Assembly (NCBI RefSeq): GCF_000423365.1
Contig: NZ_AUHV01000005.1
Span: forward strand, 62,001 to 126,000
Origin: Maritalea myrionectae DSM 19524
Lineage (GTDB): Bacteria > Pseudomonadota > Alphaproteobacteria > Rhizobiales > Devosiaceae
Length of the DNA stretch: 64,000 bases
Direction: 5' to 3'
In this document: positions 9,288-18,856 of the stretch, one piece after another
How the letters are laid out: each line of letters begins with the position of its first letter
How positions within the stretch are numbered: the first letter of the stretch is position 1
The notes under the pieces: generated by a model
Told to the model about the DNA's origin: nothing
The model's input: only the letters and a program-made list of their open reading frames with translations
Database searches by the model: none
Program-made: the position numbers and the translations under genes

Positions 9288-10691
9288 TTAATAGCGATAT
9301 TGCTCTGATTTGAACGGGCCGTTTTGCTCAACGCCGATATAGTCGGCCTGCTCTTTTGACAATTTGGTGAGCTTTGCGCCCAACTTATCCAAATGCAGCG
9401 CAGCAACTTTTTCATCCAAATGCTTGGGCAGCACATAGACCTTGTTGTCATATTTATCGCCATGGGCGAACAGTTCAATCTGCGCCAATGTCTGGTTAGC
9501 AAAAGAAGCGCTCATCACAAAGCTAGGGTGGCCCGTAGCGTTGCCCAAATTCACCAAACGGCCTTGCGACAACAAGATCATCCGGTTGCCCTGTGGAAAC
9601 TCAATCATATCCACTTGTGGCTTGATGTTGGTCCATTTTTGGTTGCGCAAGGCAGAGACCTGAATCTCATTATCAAAGTGACCAATATTGGCAACGATCG
9701 CCATGTCTTTCAGGCGGCGCATATGATCCAGCGTCAGAATATCCTTGTTGCCGGTCGCAGTGACCACGATGTCGGCGCGTTGAATATCGTCTTCCAAAGT
9801 CACCACTTCGTAGCCATCCATGGCGGCTTGCAGCGCACAAATCGGATCAACTTCGGTGACCATTACGCGGGCACCAGCGCCACGCAATGAAGCGGCAGAG
9901 CCTTTGCCCACATCGCCATAGCCGCAAACGATGGCAACTTTGCCTGCCATCATCACATCGGTGCCACGACGGATCGCATCAACCAAGCTCTCGCGACAAC
10001 CATATTTGTTGTCGAATTTCGACTTGGTGACGCTGTCATTCACATTGATCGCAGGGAACGGCAATTCGCCTTTTTCCTGCAGCTGATACAAGCGGATCAC
10101 GCCGGTGGTGGTTTCTTCGGACACGCCCTTAAGGCTCTCACGAACGCGGGAATAGAAGGTCGCGTCTTTGGCCAGGCGCTTTTTGATGGTGGCCACGAAA
10201 ACTTCTTCTTCCTCGTTGGACGGATTGTCCAATACAGAGGGATCTGTTTCGGCCTTGGCCCCATTAAGGATCAACATGGTGGCATCGCCGCCATCGTCCA
10301 AAATCATATTGGCCAGTTCGCCATTGTCGAATTCAAACAAGCGGTCTGCAAAGTCCCAATATTCTTCCAGAGTTTCGCCTTTGTGGGCGAACACCGGAAT
10401 ACCTGCCGCAGCAATTGCTGCTGCTGCGTGATCTTGTGTTGAGTAAATGTTGCAAGATGCCCAGCGCACTTCTGCGCCCAATGCCACCAATGTCTCAATC
10501 AAAACAGCGGTTTGAATGGTCATGTGCAATGACCCGGCGATGCGTGCGCCCTTAAGCGGCTTGGACGCGGCAAACTCTTCACGGATGGCCATCAAACCAG
10601 GCATTTCTACCTCAGCCATTTCGATTTCCTTGCGGCCGTAATCAGCAAGGCTCAGGTCTTTTACGGCATATTCTTGGGTCAACGCGCTCAT
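9288..10691 (-). CDS. ahcY: Adenosylhomocysteinase (S-adenosyl-L-homocysteine hydrolase)
   Basis: AhcY hydrolyses S-adenosylhomocysteine to adenosine and homocysteine in the activated-methyl cycle, using tightly bound NAD. The 467-residue length is standard for the proteobacterial form with its insertion. The NAD-binding glycine motif CGYGDVGKG is at about residues 256-264. The N-terminal substrate-domain motif [16 protein letters not shown] and the C-terminal KSEQYRY tail are both present. The start has a good ribosome site (GGAGA 7 nt before the ATG). It is a single-gene transcript between an upstream AT-rich palindrome and a strong terminator. Its product may be in extra demand if the methylamine genes 20 kb away are active, but nothing links them directly. 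Confidence 0.97.
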   Translation of the reverse strand: MSALTQEYAVKDLSLADYGRKEIEMAEVEMPGLMAIREEFAASKPLKGARIAGSLHMTIQTAVLIETLVALGAEVRWASCNIYSTQDHAAAAIAAAGIPVFAHKGETLEEYWDFADRLFEFDNGELANMILDDGGDATMLILNGAKAETDPSVLDNPSNEEEEVFVATIKKRLAKDATFYSRVRESLKGVSEETTTGVIRLYQLQEKGELPFPAINVNDSVTKSKFDNKYGCRESLVDAIRRGTDVMMAGKVAIVCGYGDVGKGSAASLRGAGARVMVTEVDPICALQAAMDGYEVVTLEDDIQRADIVVTATGNKDILTLDHMRRLKDMAIVANIGHFDNEIQVSALRNQKWTNIKPQVDMIEFPQGNRMILLSQGRLVNLGNATGHPSFVMSASFANQTLAQIELFAHGDKYDNKVYVLPKHLDEKVAALHLDKLGAKLTKLSKEQADYIGVEQNGPFKSEQYRY

Positions 10692-10756
10692 TCACGGGTC
10701 TCCTTAAAATCAATTTGCCCGTGTTATAACCTTGAAAGGTTGACCATTCAATAAAG

Positions 10757-10776
10757 ATATAAAGATTTATTTATAT
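10757..10776. promoter_or_regulatory. AT-rich imperfect palindrome upstream of ahcY, candidate SahR-type operator
   Basis: The 20-bp site has half-sites ATATAAAGAT and, read from the other strand, ATATAAATAA (7 of 10 positions symmetric). A further ATAAAGAT direct repeat lies at 10751-10758. It is 66 nt before the ahcY start. From memory, ArsR-family SahR regulators of proteobacteria bind AT-rich ATAAAGAT-like palindromes before ahcY and methionine-cycle genes. No sahR gene is in the window, so the assignment is inference. Confidence 0.4.
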
Positions 10777-10782
10777 GACCTA

Positions 10783-11292
10783 CTAATCGCTGAATTTGAG
10801 GCGGTTGCGGCGGCGAAAGGGTAGCCGTGCCACACCCCATCCAAAAGCCGCGGTGAGCCAAGCCAGCGCCCCGCCTATGGCACCAAAAGCACCCCCTTCA
10901 GCATTTAGCGGCACCGAGATGTCATATTGCGCCCAGGTTGCCTCAGCCAATTCGGGATCGAAATATTGTACAAAGCCAGCCGCCTGTTCAAAAGCGTTGG
11001 CGTTTTGCAATGCTTGCTGGTGGGCAGTTAGCTTATCGTAGCGGATAAACACTTCGCGCATGGAGAGACCTTGCTTGACCAAAAATTCATCGCCAGCGCG
11101 ATCATAGGTTTCCAGCGCGTCTTGGCGTGACAGGTTTTGCTCGGCGGCATCCTGATCAAAGCGAAGAATAATTGTGCGCAATTCGTTGATAGCCCCATCA
11201 AGGCGCTGTTCATATTGGCTGGTAAAGCCGGGGAATTGCGCCCCTACCACCGCACCAATTGAGAAAAAAACGATATAAAACAAGCCGCGCAT
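10783..11292 (-). CDS. DUF2937 family membrane protein
   Basis: The product has about 169 residues if it starts at the ATG at 11292, where GGAGAG stands close upstream; an in-frame start 18 codons earlier has no such site. It opens with a membrane segment (RGLFYIVFFSIGAVVGAQFP), continues with a helical, probably periplasmic domain containing the family's RLDGAINELR and SRQDALETYDR elements, and ends with a second membrane segment followed by the basic FRRRNRLKF. This layout matches DUF2937, whose function is unknown to me. It follows HPr by 68 nt on the same strand and precedes ahcY. Confidence 0.75.
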   Translation of the reverse strand: MRGLFYIVFFSIGAVVGAQFPGFTSQYEQRLDGAINELRTIILRFDQDAAEQNLSRQDALETYDRAGDEFLVKQGLSMREVFIRYDKLTAHQQALQNANAFEQAAGFVQYFDPELAEATWAQYDISVPLNAEGGAFGAIGGALAWLTAAFGWGVARLPFRRRNRLKFSD

Positions 11293-11360
11293 GCGCTCTC
11301 CAATCTGCTTCGATTTACATATTGGCACGCAATGAGGATAATTCAAATATGGATCGCGCG

Positions 11361-11681
11361 TCAGGAAACGCCTTGGTCGTCAGCCTCGGTATCTTCATCA
11401 AAGCCATTTTCGACCAATTGCACCAGAGCATCCAGTGCTTCGCGGGCTTGCCTTCCCTTGGTTTTGACCAAGATGGTGGAGCCCGGCCCCGCCGCCAAGA
11501 GCATTAATCCCATGATGGAACTGCCGCCCACTGTTTGGCCATCGCGGGTGACGCTGATCTCTGCATCAAAACATTCAGATGTGCGGGCGAAGCGCGCCGA
11601 TGCGCGGGCATGAAGCCCGCGTCGGTTGCATATGCGCAGGAGTTGCCCAAATGATTTTTCTGGATGCGACGAATTTGGCAT
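11361..11681 (-). CDS. ptsH: HPr-family phosphocarrier of the regulatory PTS
   Basis: HPr passes phosphate from enzyme I (PtsP-type, not in this window) to EIIA proteins. The 106-residue product has the active-site histidine in GLHARASARF (H24) and the HPr-kinase target serine just before IMG (S55). Its C-terminus is an acidic tail. The gene lies 9 nt after the EIIA gene in the hprK-EIIA-HPr order usual for alphaproteobacteria, which generally lack sugar-transporting EIIB/C parts and use this chain to regulate carbon, nitrogen and envelope functions. Naming varies (ptsH, npr). Confidence 0.9.
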   Translation of the reverse strand: MPNSSHPEKSFGQLLRICNRRGLHARASARFARTSECFDAEISVTRDGQTVGGSSIMGLMLLAAGPGSTILVKTKGRQAREALDALVQLVENGFDEDTEADDQGVS

Positions 11682-11690
11682 GCGCTCGGA

Positions 11691-12092
11691 CTACACACCT
11701 CCGAGCACGTCATTGGCCACGTTGATATATTTGCGCCCGGCTTCTTGCGCTTCGTGCACCGCAGTGTTCATATCCAGATCAGGACGCACACGGGCCAGTT
11801 TCACCAACATTGGCAAATTGACACCGGCAATCACTTCTACTTCCCGGTTTTCCATCACCGAAATAGCGAGATTGGATGGCGTACCCCCAAACATATCGGT
11901 GAGAATCACCACACCCTGGCCAGAATCCACATCGTGCACCGACGTTAAGATATCCTGCCGCCGCACCTCCATGTCATCGTCGGGCCCGATGCACACTGCT
12001 GCGCATTGTTCCTGCGGTCCCACCACATGTTCCAGCGCAGCCTTAAACTCATCCGCCAATGCCCCATGGGTCACAAGCACCATACCGATCAT
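11691..12092 (-). CDS. PTS EIIA component, mannose family
   Basis: This 133-residue protein is the EIIA-Man type phosphate acceptor: the phosphorylated histidine is H9 in VLVTHG, and the family's LTDMFGGTPSN loop is intact. No EIIB or EIIC is encoded nearby, so it probably has a regulatory rather than a transport role, receiving phosphate from the HPr encoded just downstream. The ribosome site is AAGGGG before the ATG at 12092. A 90-nt gap separates it from hprK. Confidence 0.9.
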   Translation of the reverse strand: MIGMVLVTHGALADEFKAALEHVVGPQEQCAAVCIGPDDDMEVRRQDILTSVHDVDSGQGVVILTDMFGGTPSNLAISVMENREVEVIAGVNLPMLVKLARVRPDLDMNTAVHEAQEAGRKYINVANDVLGGV

Positions 12093-12182
12093 ATTTTTTG
12101 CCCCTTGATCACGCCGCAGCGCCGTTTACTCACTTCGAAAGTCTAGCGGCAATCCGTGATGACACCAACTTTTTTTTGCAGC

Positions 12183-12650
12183 CTAATTGCCGCGATTTTT
12201 GATCTTGCGCAAGGCCTCAAGCACCAGCAGGCGTTGATGGACAGAATCAATCAAGCCACGCGATGGGACCGGCACACGGTCTAACTTGACGCCCAAAAGC
12301 TCAGTTTCAAATTCTTCATTTTCTGGCATCCTGTCCATTTCACTTGAAATATCGACGACAAGTTGAATGGAATGTCGCTCGATCACGGGCCGGTCCACAA
12401 TGCCAAAGCCCCGCAATTCTATTTGGCCTTTAATCTGCTCCGGTGCACTAGCAATAAGCTCACCATTGTCCGCTTCAATGAGAATGCGATCATCGGAAAT
12501 CAGCCCTGATTCTTTCCCCCGAGATTCTGCTCTGTCCATCAAATCGAAGGACAAAAGCGATTTGCCTGCGCCGCTTTCTCCACGGATCAAAACCCCCGTG
12601 CCGTCATAAACAATTCCAGTCGCAAAAATATTTTCAGTATGTTCCGCCAT
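12183..12650 (-). CDS. hprK: HPr kinase/phosphorylase, short alphaproteobacterial form
   Basis: HprK phosphorylates the regulatory serine of HPr. At 155 residues this is only the C-terminal catalytic domain, as is normal in alphaproteobacteria; the Gram-positive N-terminal domain is absent. Walker A GESGAGKS is at residues 24-31 and the ISDDR catalytic loop at 51-55. The start codon follows a strong GGAGGGG. It lies 11 nt after chvG, so ChvG/ChvI and the PTS chain are probably co-transcribed, consistent with known cross-talk between them in rhizobia. Confidence 0.93.
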   Translation of the reverse strand: MAEHTENIFATGIVYDGTGVLIRGESGAGKSLLSFDLMDRAESRGKESGLISDDRILIEADNGELIASAPEQIKGQIELRGFGIVDRPVIERHSIQLVVDISSEMDRMPENEEFETELLGVKLDRVPVPSRGLIDSVHQRLLVLEALRKIKNRGN

Positions 12651-12661
12651 TAAATCCCCTC

Positions 12662-14470
12662 CTATTCGGCGCGTGGTAGTCTAACAATAAACACTGCACC
12701 AGACCTATCGTTGCGGTTATGGGCGTTAATATCCCCTAAATGTGCATCCACGATCTGCTTGGAAATAGATAGGCCCAGACCTGAATGATCGCCAAAGCTC
12801 TCACCGTCTGGCCGATCCGTATAAAAACGTTGAAAGACCTTGTTGGTATCTCCCCGAATGCCACGGCCCTCATCCAACACGCGCAACTCGACCCAATTGC
12901 CATCTGCCGCCAATTGCACGGTTACAGTCGCGCCTTCTGGCGAAAATGAAACTGCATTGTCGACCAAATTGGTCACGACTTGTGCCAACCGTGAATCATG
13001 GCCAACGATTTCGCAAGAGGCGCCATCCAGATTATTTTGCAACTCAATCTTCACCTGGCGTTTCGCCGCATTATCCTCTTGGATGCTGATGATGGTTTCG
13101 GTCAGGTTTAAAAGATCCACTTTGTCGGCAGTTTCCCGCGCCAATTCGGCATCCAACCGCGACGCATTGGAGATGTCAGAAATCAACCGATCCAGGCGCC
13201 GGACATCATGCTGGATGATGCTGGCCAATCGTTTTCGATCTGCGTCCTTTTTCGCCAAAGGCAAAGTTTCCACCGCGCTGCGCAACGAGGTTAGCGGGTT
13301 TTTCAACTCATGGGCGACATCGGCAGCAAAGCTTTCAATGGCTTCAATCCGATTATAAAGGGCGTTGGTCATCTCACGCAGGGAACCCGACAGGTGGCCG
13401 ATTTCATCGGGCCGTTGCGTATAGTCGGGAATTTCCTCGCGATCTTTGATTGAGCGGCGCACCCTTTGGGCAGCCGCAGACAAACGCCGCATCGGCCCTG
13501 CAATGGTGCTGGCCAACAAGAGCGACACCATGGTTGTGATGGTGGCCGCAATCATAAAGATACGCACCACGTTCCAGCGCTCTTTTTCGACGATGATATC
13601 AATGGTGCCCGGTTGGGTGGAGAGGAGCAACACCCCTACATTGGCCCGCAACCGTTTGACCGGCACGGCCACAGACACGACCAACCGATCGCTTGCATCC
13701 ACGCGCACAATGGAAGCAGCCGCGCCAGACATGGCAGAGGCCACTTCTGGATATTTGGTGCCCTCAGTGGAGCCATATTCTTGATAGCGTGGGAACTCAC
13801 GCGCGGCCAGGCTGCGGAAGAAACGGTTGACCCATTCGATCAAAAAGAAACTTTCCCGCTGGGCCGCTTGCGGCGCGGTGCCCAGCACCTCGCCCTGGAT
13901 ATAAAGATCTTCACTGTCCAAAATCATCAGCCCATTGCGGTCATAAATGCGGGCGCGCGTGCCCGTCGGCGTGATCAAGTTGCGCAATAACGGCGCCACG
14001 CGCTCGGGGTTGATGGGGAATTCCAAACTGGGATCAAAAAAGCTCAGCGTTGAAAGTGGTGCATCGCCTTGCAGCTGCAGGAATTTATCTGGATCAAGGG
14101 TGATCACATCGCTATCGACCGTGGCCGATGCAGCGATGGCGCCTGCGATGATTTCGCCTTGCACGCGCAAACTATCCACTTGCGCATTGATGAGGCCAGA
14201 GCGCCACTGCGTCTGGTTGATGATGGCGCCGACCAACGCCGCCAACGCCACCACATTGAGAATGACAATGCGGCGGGTGAGCGACGAAAAAATGGTGAAA
14301 GACAGCCAACGGCGCACAGCGCGGTAGGTCAGGATGAGTGGATTGGTCTTTTTGGGTCGGCGTGCGGGTTGATCAGCATACCCGTCGTCGTTGGCATGGG
14401 CCGATGGCTTATCATGCTCATGGCCCGGGGTGTTATCGTCTTCACCGTGTGCTGATTTTTCCAGCGTCAA
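12662..14470 (-). CDS. chvG: Sensor histidine kinase ChvG
   Basis: ChvG (ExoS) senses acid and envelope stress and phosphorylates ChvI. The 602-residue reading has a hydrophilic His/Asp/Glu-rich cytoplasmic N-terminus (about 1-45), a first membrane segment (about 68-86), a periplasmic domain (about 90-300), a second membrane segment (about 302-322), HAMP, an H-box AHELKNPL with H387, and HATPase motifs (NLVDNAVSFS, DEGRGI, GLGLSI). The best start is a TTG at 14470, about 11 nt after GGAG; no ATG fits. It begins 5 nt after the chvI stop. A periplasmic repressor such as ExoR is not in the window. Confidence 0.9.
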   Translation of the reverse strand: MTLEKSAHGEDDNTPGHEHDKPSAHANDDGYADQPARRPKKTNPLILTYRAVRRWLSFTIFSSLTRRIVILNVVALAALVGAIINQTQWRSGLINAQVDSLRVQGEIIAGAIAASATVDSDVITLDPDKFLQLQGDAPLSTLSFFDPSLEFPINPERVAPLLRNLITPTGTRARIYDRNGLMILDSEDLYIQGEVLGTAPQAAQRESFFLIEWVNRFFRSLAAREFPRYQEYGSTEGTKYPEVASAMSGAAASIVRVDASDRLVVSVAVPVKRLRANVGVLLLSTQPGTIDIIVEKERWNVVRIFMIAATITTMVSLLLASTIAGPMRRLSAAAQRVRRSIKDREEIPDYTQRPDEIGHLSGSLREMTNALYNRIEAIESFAADVAHELKNPLTSLRSAVETLPLAKKDADRKRLASIIQHDVRRLDRLISDISNASRLDAELARETADKVDLLNLTETIISIQEDNAAKRQVKIELQNNLDGASCEIVGHDSRLAQVVTNLVDNAVSFSPEGATVTVQLAADGNWVELRVLDEGRGIRGDTNKVFQRFYTDRPDGESFGDHSGLGLSISKQIVDAHLGDINAHNRNDRSGAVFIVRLPRAE

Positions 14471-14475
14471 AAAGC

Positions 14476-15192
14476 CTATTGCTCCTTAAATCGATAGCCA
14501 ACCCCGTAGAGGGTTTCGATCATATCGAATTCTTTGTCAACGACGCGGAATTTTTTGCGTAAGCGCTTGATATGGCTATCAATCGTTCTGTCGTCGACAT
14601 AGACCTGATCATCATAAGCGGCATCCATTAAGCTGTCACGGCTTTTCACCACGCCGGGGCGTTGCGCCAAAGCGAACAGAATCAAGAACTCGGTCACTGT
14701 CAGCGTTACGTTTTTCCCATCCCATGTGCAGGTATGGCGCTCCTGATCCATGGCCAAGCGTCCACGCTCGATCATCGATTTGCCTTGTGGCTGGTCGGCA
14801 TTGCCGCCCGCAGATTGGGTTTCATTGCGGGCTTGGGCGCGGCGCAAAATGGCTTTTACGCGCTCCACCAGCAAACGCTGCGAGAATGGTTTGGTGATAA
14901 AATCGTCTGCACCCATCTTGAGGCCAAACAACTCATCAATCTCATCATCCTTTGAGGTAAGGAAAATTACAGGCACGTCCGATTTTTGGCGCAGACGGCG
15001 CAACAATTCCATGCCATCCATACGTGGCATCTTAATGTCCAAAATCGCCAGGTCCGGCATGTCCGAGGTAAGGCCCTCAAGCCCGGACGCCCCGTCGGTA
15101 TATGTGTTAACGCGATAGCCTTCGGCTTCCAATGTCATGGACACGGAGGCCAGAATGTTTTGGTCGTCATCAACCAATGCAATTTTAGGCAT
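14476..15192 (-). CDS. chvI: Response regulator ChvI (OmpR family)
   Basis: The 238-residue protein has an N-terminal receiver with the acidic pocket D8-D10, the phosphorylated D52 in LAILDIKMP and a conserved lysine in the FLTSKDD stretch, then a winged-helix DNA-binding domain with [17 protein letters not shown]. In rhizobia and Brucella ChvI controls envelope, exopolysaccharide and central carbon genes, often including the divergently placed pckA. The gene leads a chvI-chvG-hprK-EIIA-HPr series. Identification rests on sequence plus a very well conserved neighbourhood. Confidence 0.93.
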   Translation of the reverse strand: MPKIALVDDDQNILASVSMTLEAEGYRVNTYTDGASGLEGLTSDMPDLAILDIKMPRMDGMELLRRLRQKSDVPVIFLTSKDDEIDELFGLKMGADDFITKPFSQRLLVERVKAILRRAQARNETQSAGGNADQPQGKSMIERGRLAMDQERHTCTWDGKNVTLTVTEFLILFALAQRPGVVKSRDSLMDAAYDDQVYVDDRTIDSHIKRLRKKFRVVDKEFDMIETLYGVGYRFKEQ

Positions 15193-15566
15193 TTATCGTC
15201 CCTTTCGTTCGGCTCAATGGAACATAACATAAGCCGTGGCTTTTCGTTCCAGCCTGCAAGCCGAATTTTTTTAATTCTCTTCGCCTCTTAGCTCACAAAA
15301 TGCGCACAAATTGTGTCCTTTGCAATGATTGGCGCACGATTTACCGCAGCAATTTCTCTAACGACATTGTGGTTAACCGTCCAAACTTTGACTAAGCCTT
15401 TATAATTACAAATATTTTTTCGCTCAAATTGACCTTAGACGAAGGTATTAAGACCTATCTCTAAATGAAAAACGATGCCTGCATCTGTAGGTTGGCAGCA
15501 GGAACTGGGCTTTGGCATTTTTAAAATTGTCCCAGCGAATTTTCAACAACCACATGGAATAGAGCG
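15193..15566. other. Divergent promoter region between chvI and pckA
   Basis: This 374-nt stretch contains no coding frame I can support. It is AT-rich in the middle (15390-15430) and must hold the promoters of both divergent genes. I looked for a clear ChvI-type direct repeat and a riboswitch-like fold and found neither with confidence. Confidence 0.6.
15388..15416 (+). promoter_or_regulatory. Possible sigma-70-type promoter for pckA
   Basis: TTGACT at 15388-15393 and AATATT at 15411-15416 are separated by 17 nt. If used, the leader before the pckA start would be about 145 nt. The -10 element is weak, so this is only a candidate. Confidence 0.3.
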
Positions 15567-17159
15567 ATGAGCACGATCACGCGGGCCGACGTTAACGCAA
15601 AAATCAAGTCACTGGCGGCCAATCTCTCGTTTAACGACAAGGCGCCCAAACTGGTTGAAAAAGCCTTGGCGCGAAATGAAGTAGAGCTGAGCGCAGATGG
15701 TGCGGTTGTGGCGACAACAGGTCAGCATACTGGCCGTTCTGCCAACGACAAATTCATCGTTGATGATGCGCTGACCCACGACACGGTGTGGTGGGACAAT
15801 GCGAAATCCATGACGCCAGAGAAATTCGATATTTTGTTGTCAGACATGCTGGCGAGCGCAGAGAACAAAGATTTGTTCGTGCAGCAGCTTTACGCCGGTG
15901 CAGATGTGAGCCAGCAATTGAATGTTGAAGTGTTCACCGAGAATGCCTGGCATGCTCTGTTCATCCGCAATTTGTTGATCCGCCCAGCGCTAAACGCACT
16001 GAGTGACTTCGATGCCAATGTGACCATTGTGCATATGCCATCCTTCAAAGCGGACCCAGCGCGCCATGGCACGCGGTCTGAAACAGTTATTGCGCTCGAT
16101 TTCAGTCGCAATATGGTGGTGATTGGCGGCACATTCTATGCCGGCGAAATCAAGAAGTCCGTATTCTCCCTGTTCAACTTCCATGCGCCACAAAATGGCG
16201 TGTTGCCGATGCACTGCTCTGCCAACATTGGTGAAGCGGGCGACACTGCCCTGTTCTTTGGCCTTTCCGGCACTGGCAAAACCACGCTTTCAACCGATCC
16301 AAATCGGGTGTTGATCGGCGATGATGAGCACGGCTGGACTGCTGATGGCGTGTTTAACCTTGAGGGCGGTTGCTACGCCAAAACCATCAATTTGTCGCGG
16401 CAAGCTGAACCTGAAATCTTTGCTGCTACGGAACGTTTCGGTACGGTGCTGGAAAATGTGATTTTGGACGAAGAGACATTGAAGCCTGATTTCAATGACG
16501 GGTCCCTGACTGAAAACACACGGGCAGCCTATCCGCTCACCGCGCTCGACAATGTGTCGCGCACCGGCATTGGCCCTGTGCCCAAAACAGTGATGCTGTT
16601 GACGGCTGACGCGTTTGGCGTCTTGCCTCCAATTGCACGGCTGACACCTGAGCAAGCAATTTATCACTTCTTGTCTGGCTACACCGCAAAAGTGGCGGGT
16701 ACTGAGCGTGGTGTTACTGAGCCACAAGCCACTTTCTCCGCGTGCTTTGGCGCCCCGTTCATGTCCTTGCACCCAAGTGTTTATGGCAAGATGCTGAAGA
16801 AACAAATTCGCGATAGCTTGGCGGAATGCTGGTTGTTGAACACCGGCTGGACCGGCGGCGCCTATGGCACAGGCAAGCGGATCTCTATTAAAGACACACG
16901 CACATTGCTCTCTGCAGCATTGACTGGTGAGTTGGTGAACGCGGAGATGCGGGTTGATCCGATCTTCGGGTTTGAGGTGCCAACAGCAGTCGATGGTGTT
17001 GCCCCTCAATTGCTGACACCACGTGCCACATGGGCCGATGTTGATGCCTATGATGCGCAAGCTGAGAAGTTGGTCAAATTGTTTGAAGAAAACTTCAAGA
17101 AGTTTGGGGCCAGCGCTATTGAATTGGCCAATGCCGGACCGAAATTGGCCGCTGCATAA
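15567..17159 (+). CDS. pckA: Phosphoenolpyruvate carboxykinase (ATP)
   Basis: PckA converts oxaloacetate and ATP to phosphoenolpyruvate, CO2 and ADP, the entry to gluconeogenesis from organic and amino acids. The 530-residue length fits the ATP-dependent family. The kinase-1 P-loop GLSGTGKTT is at residues 232-240, followed by the LIGDDEHGW kinase-2/metal motif; the oxaloacetate-binding GQHTGRS element is near residues 52-58. It is transcribed away from chvI, an arrangement known in rhizobia, where ChvI or its partners affect pckA. A strong terminator follows 28 nt after the stop. Confidence 0.97.
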   Translation: MSTITRADVNAKIKSLAANLSFNDKAPKLVEKALARNEVELSADGAVVATTGQHTGRSANDKFIVDDALTHDTVWWDNAKSMTPEKFDILLSDMLASAENKDLFVQQLYAGADVSQQLNVEVFTENAWHALFIRNLLIRPALNALSDFDANVTIVHMPSFKADPARHGTRSETVIALDFSRNMVVIGGTFYAGEIKKSVFSLFNFHAPQNGVLPMHCSANIGEAGDTALFFGLSGTGKTTLSTDPNRVLIGDDEHGWTADGVFNLEGGCYAKTINLSRQAEPEIFAATERFGTVLENVILDEETLKPDFNDGSLTENTRAAYPLTALDNVSRTGIGPVPKTVMLLTADAFGVLPPIARLTPEQAIYHFLSGYTAKVAGTERGVTEPQATFSACFGAPFMSLHPSVYGKMLKKQIRDSLAECWLLNTGWTGGAYGTGKRISIKDTRTLLSAALTGELVNAEMRVDPIFGFEVPTAVDGVAPQLLTPRATWADVDAYDAQAEKLVKLFEENFKKFGASAIELANAGPKLAAA

Positions 17160-17186
17160 TTTTACAACAGTTCATCCTCCCTTAAT

Positions 17187-17212
17187 ATGGCTCCTTCGGG
17201 AGCCATTTTTTT
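17187..17212 (+). terminator. Rho-independent terminator of pckA
   Basis: An 8-bp stem (ATGGCTCC with GGAGCCAT) closed by a TTCG tetraloop is followed directly by a run of seven T residues. It is a textbook intrinsic terminator on the plus strand. Confidence 0.92.
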
Positions 17213-17279
17213 ACGCCCACGTCTTGACCCTCACGCAACGTCAGCCCCTATTTGATGTGTCAGCGGAAGGAAAGGACCA

Positions 17280-18074
17280 ATGAAATCCTATTTGATCAAG
17301 CAAGTTGCTGAAATGGCGGGCATCACCGTGCGCGCGCTGCGCCACTATGATCAGGTGGGTTTGTTGCACCCTGCCTATGTTGGCGAGAATGGCTATCGCT
17401 ATTACACGCGCGATGAATTGTTGCGATTGCAGCAAATCATGTTTTTTCGCGAAATGGATATGCCATTAAAGGATATTCATAAAGTGATGGCTGGCACTGA
17501 TTATGAGCGTTTGCGGCACATGAAGCTGCATCGGGATAAGCTGGCGCAGAACCTTCGTCGTCAACAAGAATTACTGACGGTGATTGACCGCTCAATCGCT
17601 GAATTGGACGGAGATATCAAAATGAACAATGACGAACTGTACAAAGGCTTTTCACCGCAAAAGCAACAAGCCTATCAAGATGAGCTTGTGGCCAAACATG
17701 GCGGCATTATGCGGGACAGAATAGCGAAATCGAACCAACAATATGCTCACGATGCGCAAGCGCATGCGGGCGGCGAGGATGGTCTTGTGAAGGAACGCAT
17801 GGATCAGTTGCAGCAAATTGAAGGCGATTTGATCTTGATGATGCAAGCGGGCAAAGATCCATCCGACAAAGAGGTTCTTGAGCTTGTGGCTCTCCATCAT
17901 CGTTGGGTTGGCCAATGGTGGGGACAGCAGCCCGATGCGCAAAGCTATGCCGGGTTGGCGGATATGTATTTACACACGCCTGACTTTGAAGCCCGCTACG
18001 AGCAATTGGCAGAAGGGTTCGCCGTTTATTTGGCGACCGCCATGAAAGATTTTGCGAAATCTCGATTGAACTAG
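17280..18074 (+). CDS. MerR-family regulator with TipAS ligand-binding domain
   Basis: The 264-residue protein has an N-terminal MerR helix-turn-helix (residues 1-70; IKQVAEMAGITVRALRHYD and the wing GYRYYTRDEL), a long coiled dimerisation helix (about 75-110), and a C-terminal TipAS-type all-alpha domain (about 125-260) with the HHRWVGQWW and YLHTPDFEARYEQ signatures. TipAS domains bind thiopeptide-like or other hydrophobic ligands; the ligand here is unknown. The start follows AAAGGA. It has its own terminator and no obvious target gene beside it. Confidence 0.85.
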   Translation: MKSYLIKQVAEMAGITVRALRHYDQVGLLHPAYVGENGYRYYTRDELLRLQQIMFFREMDMPLKDIHKVMAGTDYERLRHMKLHRDKLAQNLRRQQELLTVIDRSIAELDGDIKMNNDELYKGFSPQKQQAYQDELVAKHGGIMRDRIAKSNQQYAHDAQAHAGGEDGLVKERMDQLQQIEGDLILMMQAGKDPSDKEVLELVALHHRWVGQWWGQQPDAQSYAGLADMYLHTPDFEARYEQLAEGFAVYLATAMKDFAKSRLN

Positions 18075-18077
18075 AAT

Positions 18078-18104
18078 GGGGGCGCTGCGGCGCCCTTATT
18101 TTTT
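18078..18104 (+). terminator. Intrinsic terminator after the MerR/TipAS gene
   Basis: A GC-rich stem (GGGCGC/GCGCCC with a 4-nt loop, extendable by wobble pairs) is followed by TTATTTTTT on the plus strand. It overlaps the last codons of the convergent acetyltransferase gene and has no T-run on the minus strand. Confidence 0.8.
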
Positions 18105-18848
18105 GACGCGGTAATGATATCGATAAAGCTCTTTGGAAAACCCAAGCTTTGTATAGAGCGTCGTTGCAGGCTCATTCTCTGCCACAACCTGCAACGCCGC
18201 TGCGGTGCAACCGTGTTTTGCCGCCCAGACCAAAAGGCTGTTGATGGTTTTTTGCGCCATGCCCTTTCGGCGAAAATCAGGATGCGTGGCGACGGATTCA
18301 ATAATGGCGATTCCATCTACGGCCACTACATAGGCGATCGCGGCCACTTCATTCCCATATGTAAACTGACCAAAGGCACAGGGCATCGCGATTTTGCCGA
18401 GCATGTCTTGGAAAGTTTTTCGCTGCGGCTCGCCTTTGTCCGACTGGCTAAAATAGAAATCGAGCCAACTGGCAGGCACATGATTTGGCGCGACATACAC
18501 ATCACGATCTGGCTGCATCTTTGACAAGTCTGAAGCGAAAAGCGTGATGGTTTCAGCTTCGCGTTGATAACCCAAACTTGCCAAATCAACGTCCAACTCG
18601 TTGGCGATATCCGGCAAACGAAAACAGGCCCGCATATGGAAATGATCGAACACACCTTCAGCCAAGGATACGAAATGCGTGCCACGGGCGCGTGGGCCAT
18701 TGAGCGGATTAAGTGAATTGGCGCGTCGGGATCTGTTTGATCCGCTATAGCGCAAAATATAGCCGCCAAATTGTTGCGCATGCAAAGCTGGCCAAGCCAA
18801 CTGGCAAGCTTCTTCAACCCGCCAGCAAAGTGCCAAATCTTCGTGCAT
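18096..18848 (-). CDS. GNAT-family N-acetyltransferase
   Basis: The C-terminal half holds a GNAT fold with the acetyl-CoA loop FRRKGMAQ (motif A) after the strand IESVATHPD, and the motif B region NEPATTLYTKLGF. The N-terminal half (LRYSGSNRSRRANSLNPL) resembles other two-part alphaproteobacterial acetyltransferases and may be a degenerate second GNAT unit. I place the start at the ATG at 18848 (250 residues), 8 nt after the upstream wall-hydrolase stop; the frame is open 24 codons further, but that part overlaps the hydrolase gene. The substrate cannot be told. Confidence 0.8.
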   Translation of the reverse strand: MHEDLALCWRVEEACQLAWPALHAQQFGGYILRYSGSNRSRRANSLNPLNGPRARGTHFVSLAEGVFDHFHMRACFRLPDIANELDVDLASLGYQREAETITLFASDLSKMQPDRDVYVAPNHVPASWLDFYFSQSDKGEPQRKTFQDMLGKIAMPCAFGQFTYGNEVAAIAYVVAVDGIAIIESVATHPDFRRKGMAQKTINSLLVWAAKHGCTAAALQVVAENEPATTLYTKLGFSKELYRYHYRVKK

Positions 18849-18856
18849 ATTGCGCT

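Noticed and set aside
10692-10782. Possible SAH or SAM riboswitch before ahcY
   Set aside because: The leader is short and AT-rich, and I could not draw the GC-rich pseudoknotted core expected; an operator explains it better.
16290-17060. 256-codon frame antisense to pckA
   Set aside because: Codon-bias shadow of the conserved pckA gene; the translation is rich in Cys, His and Gln without domain features.
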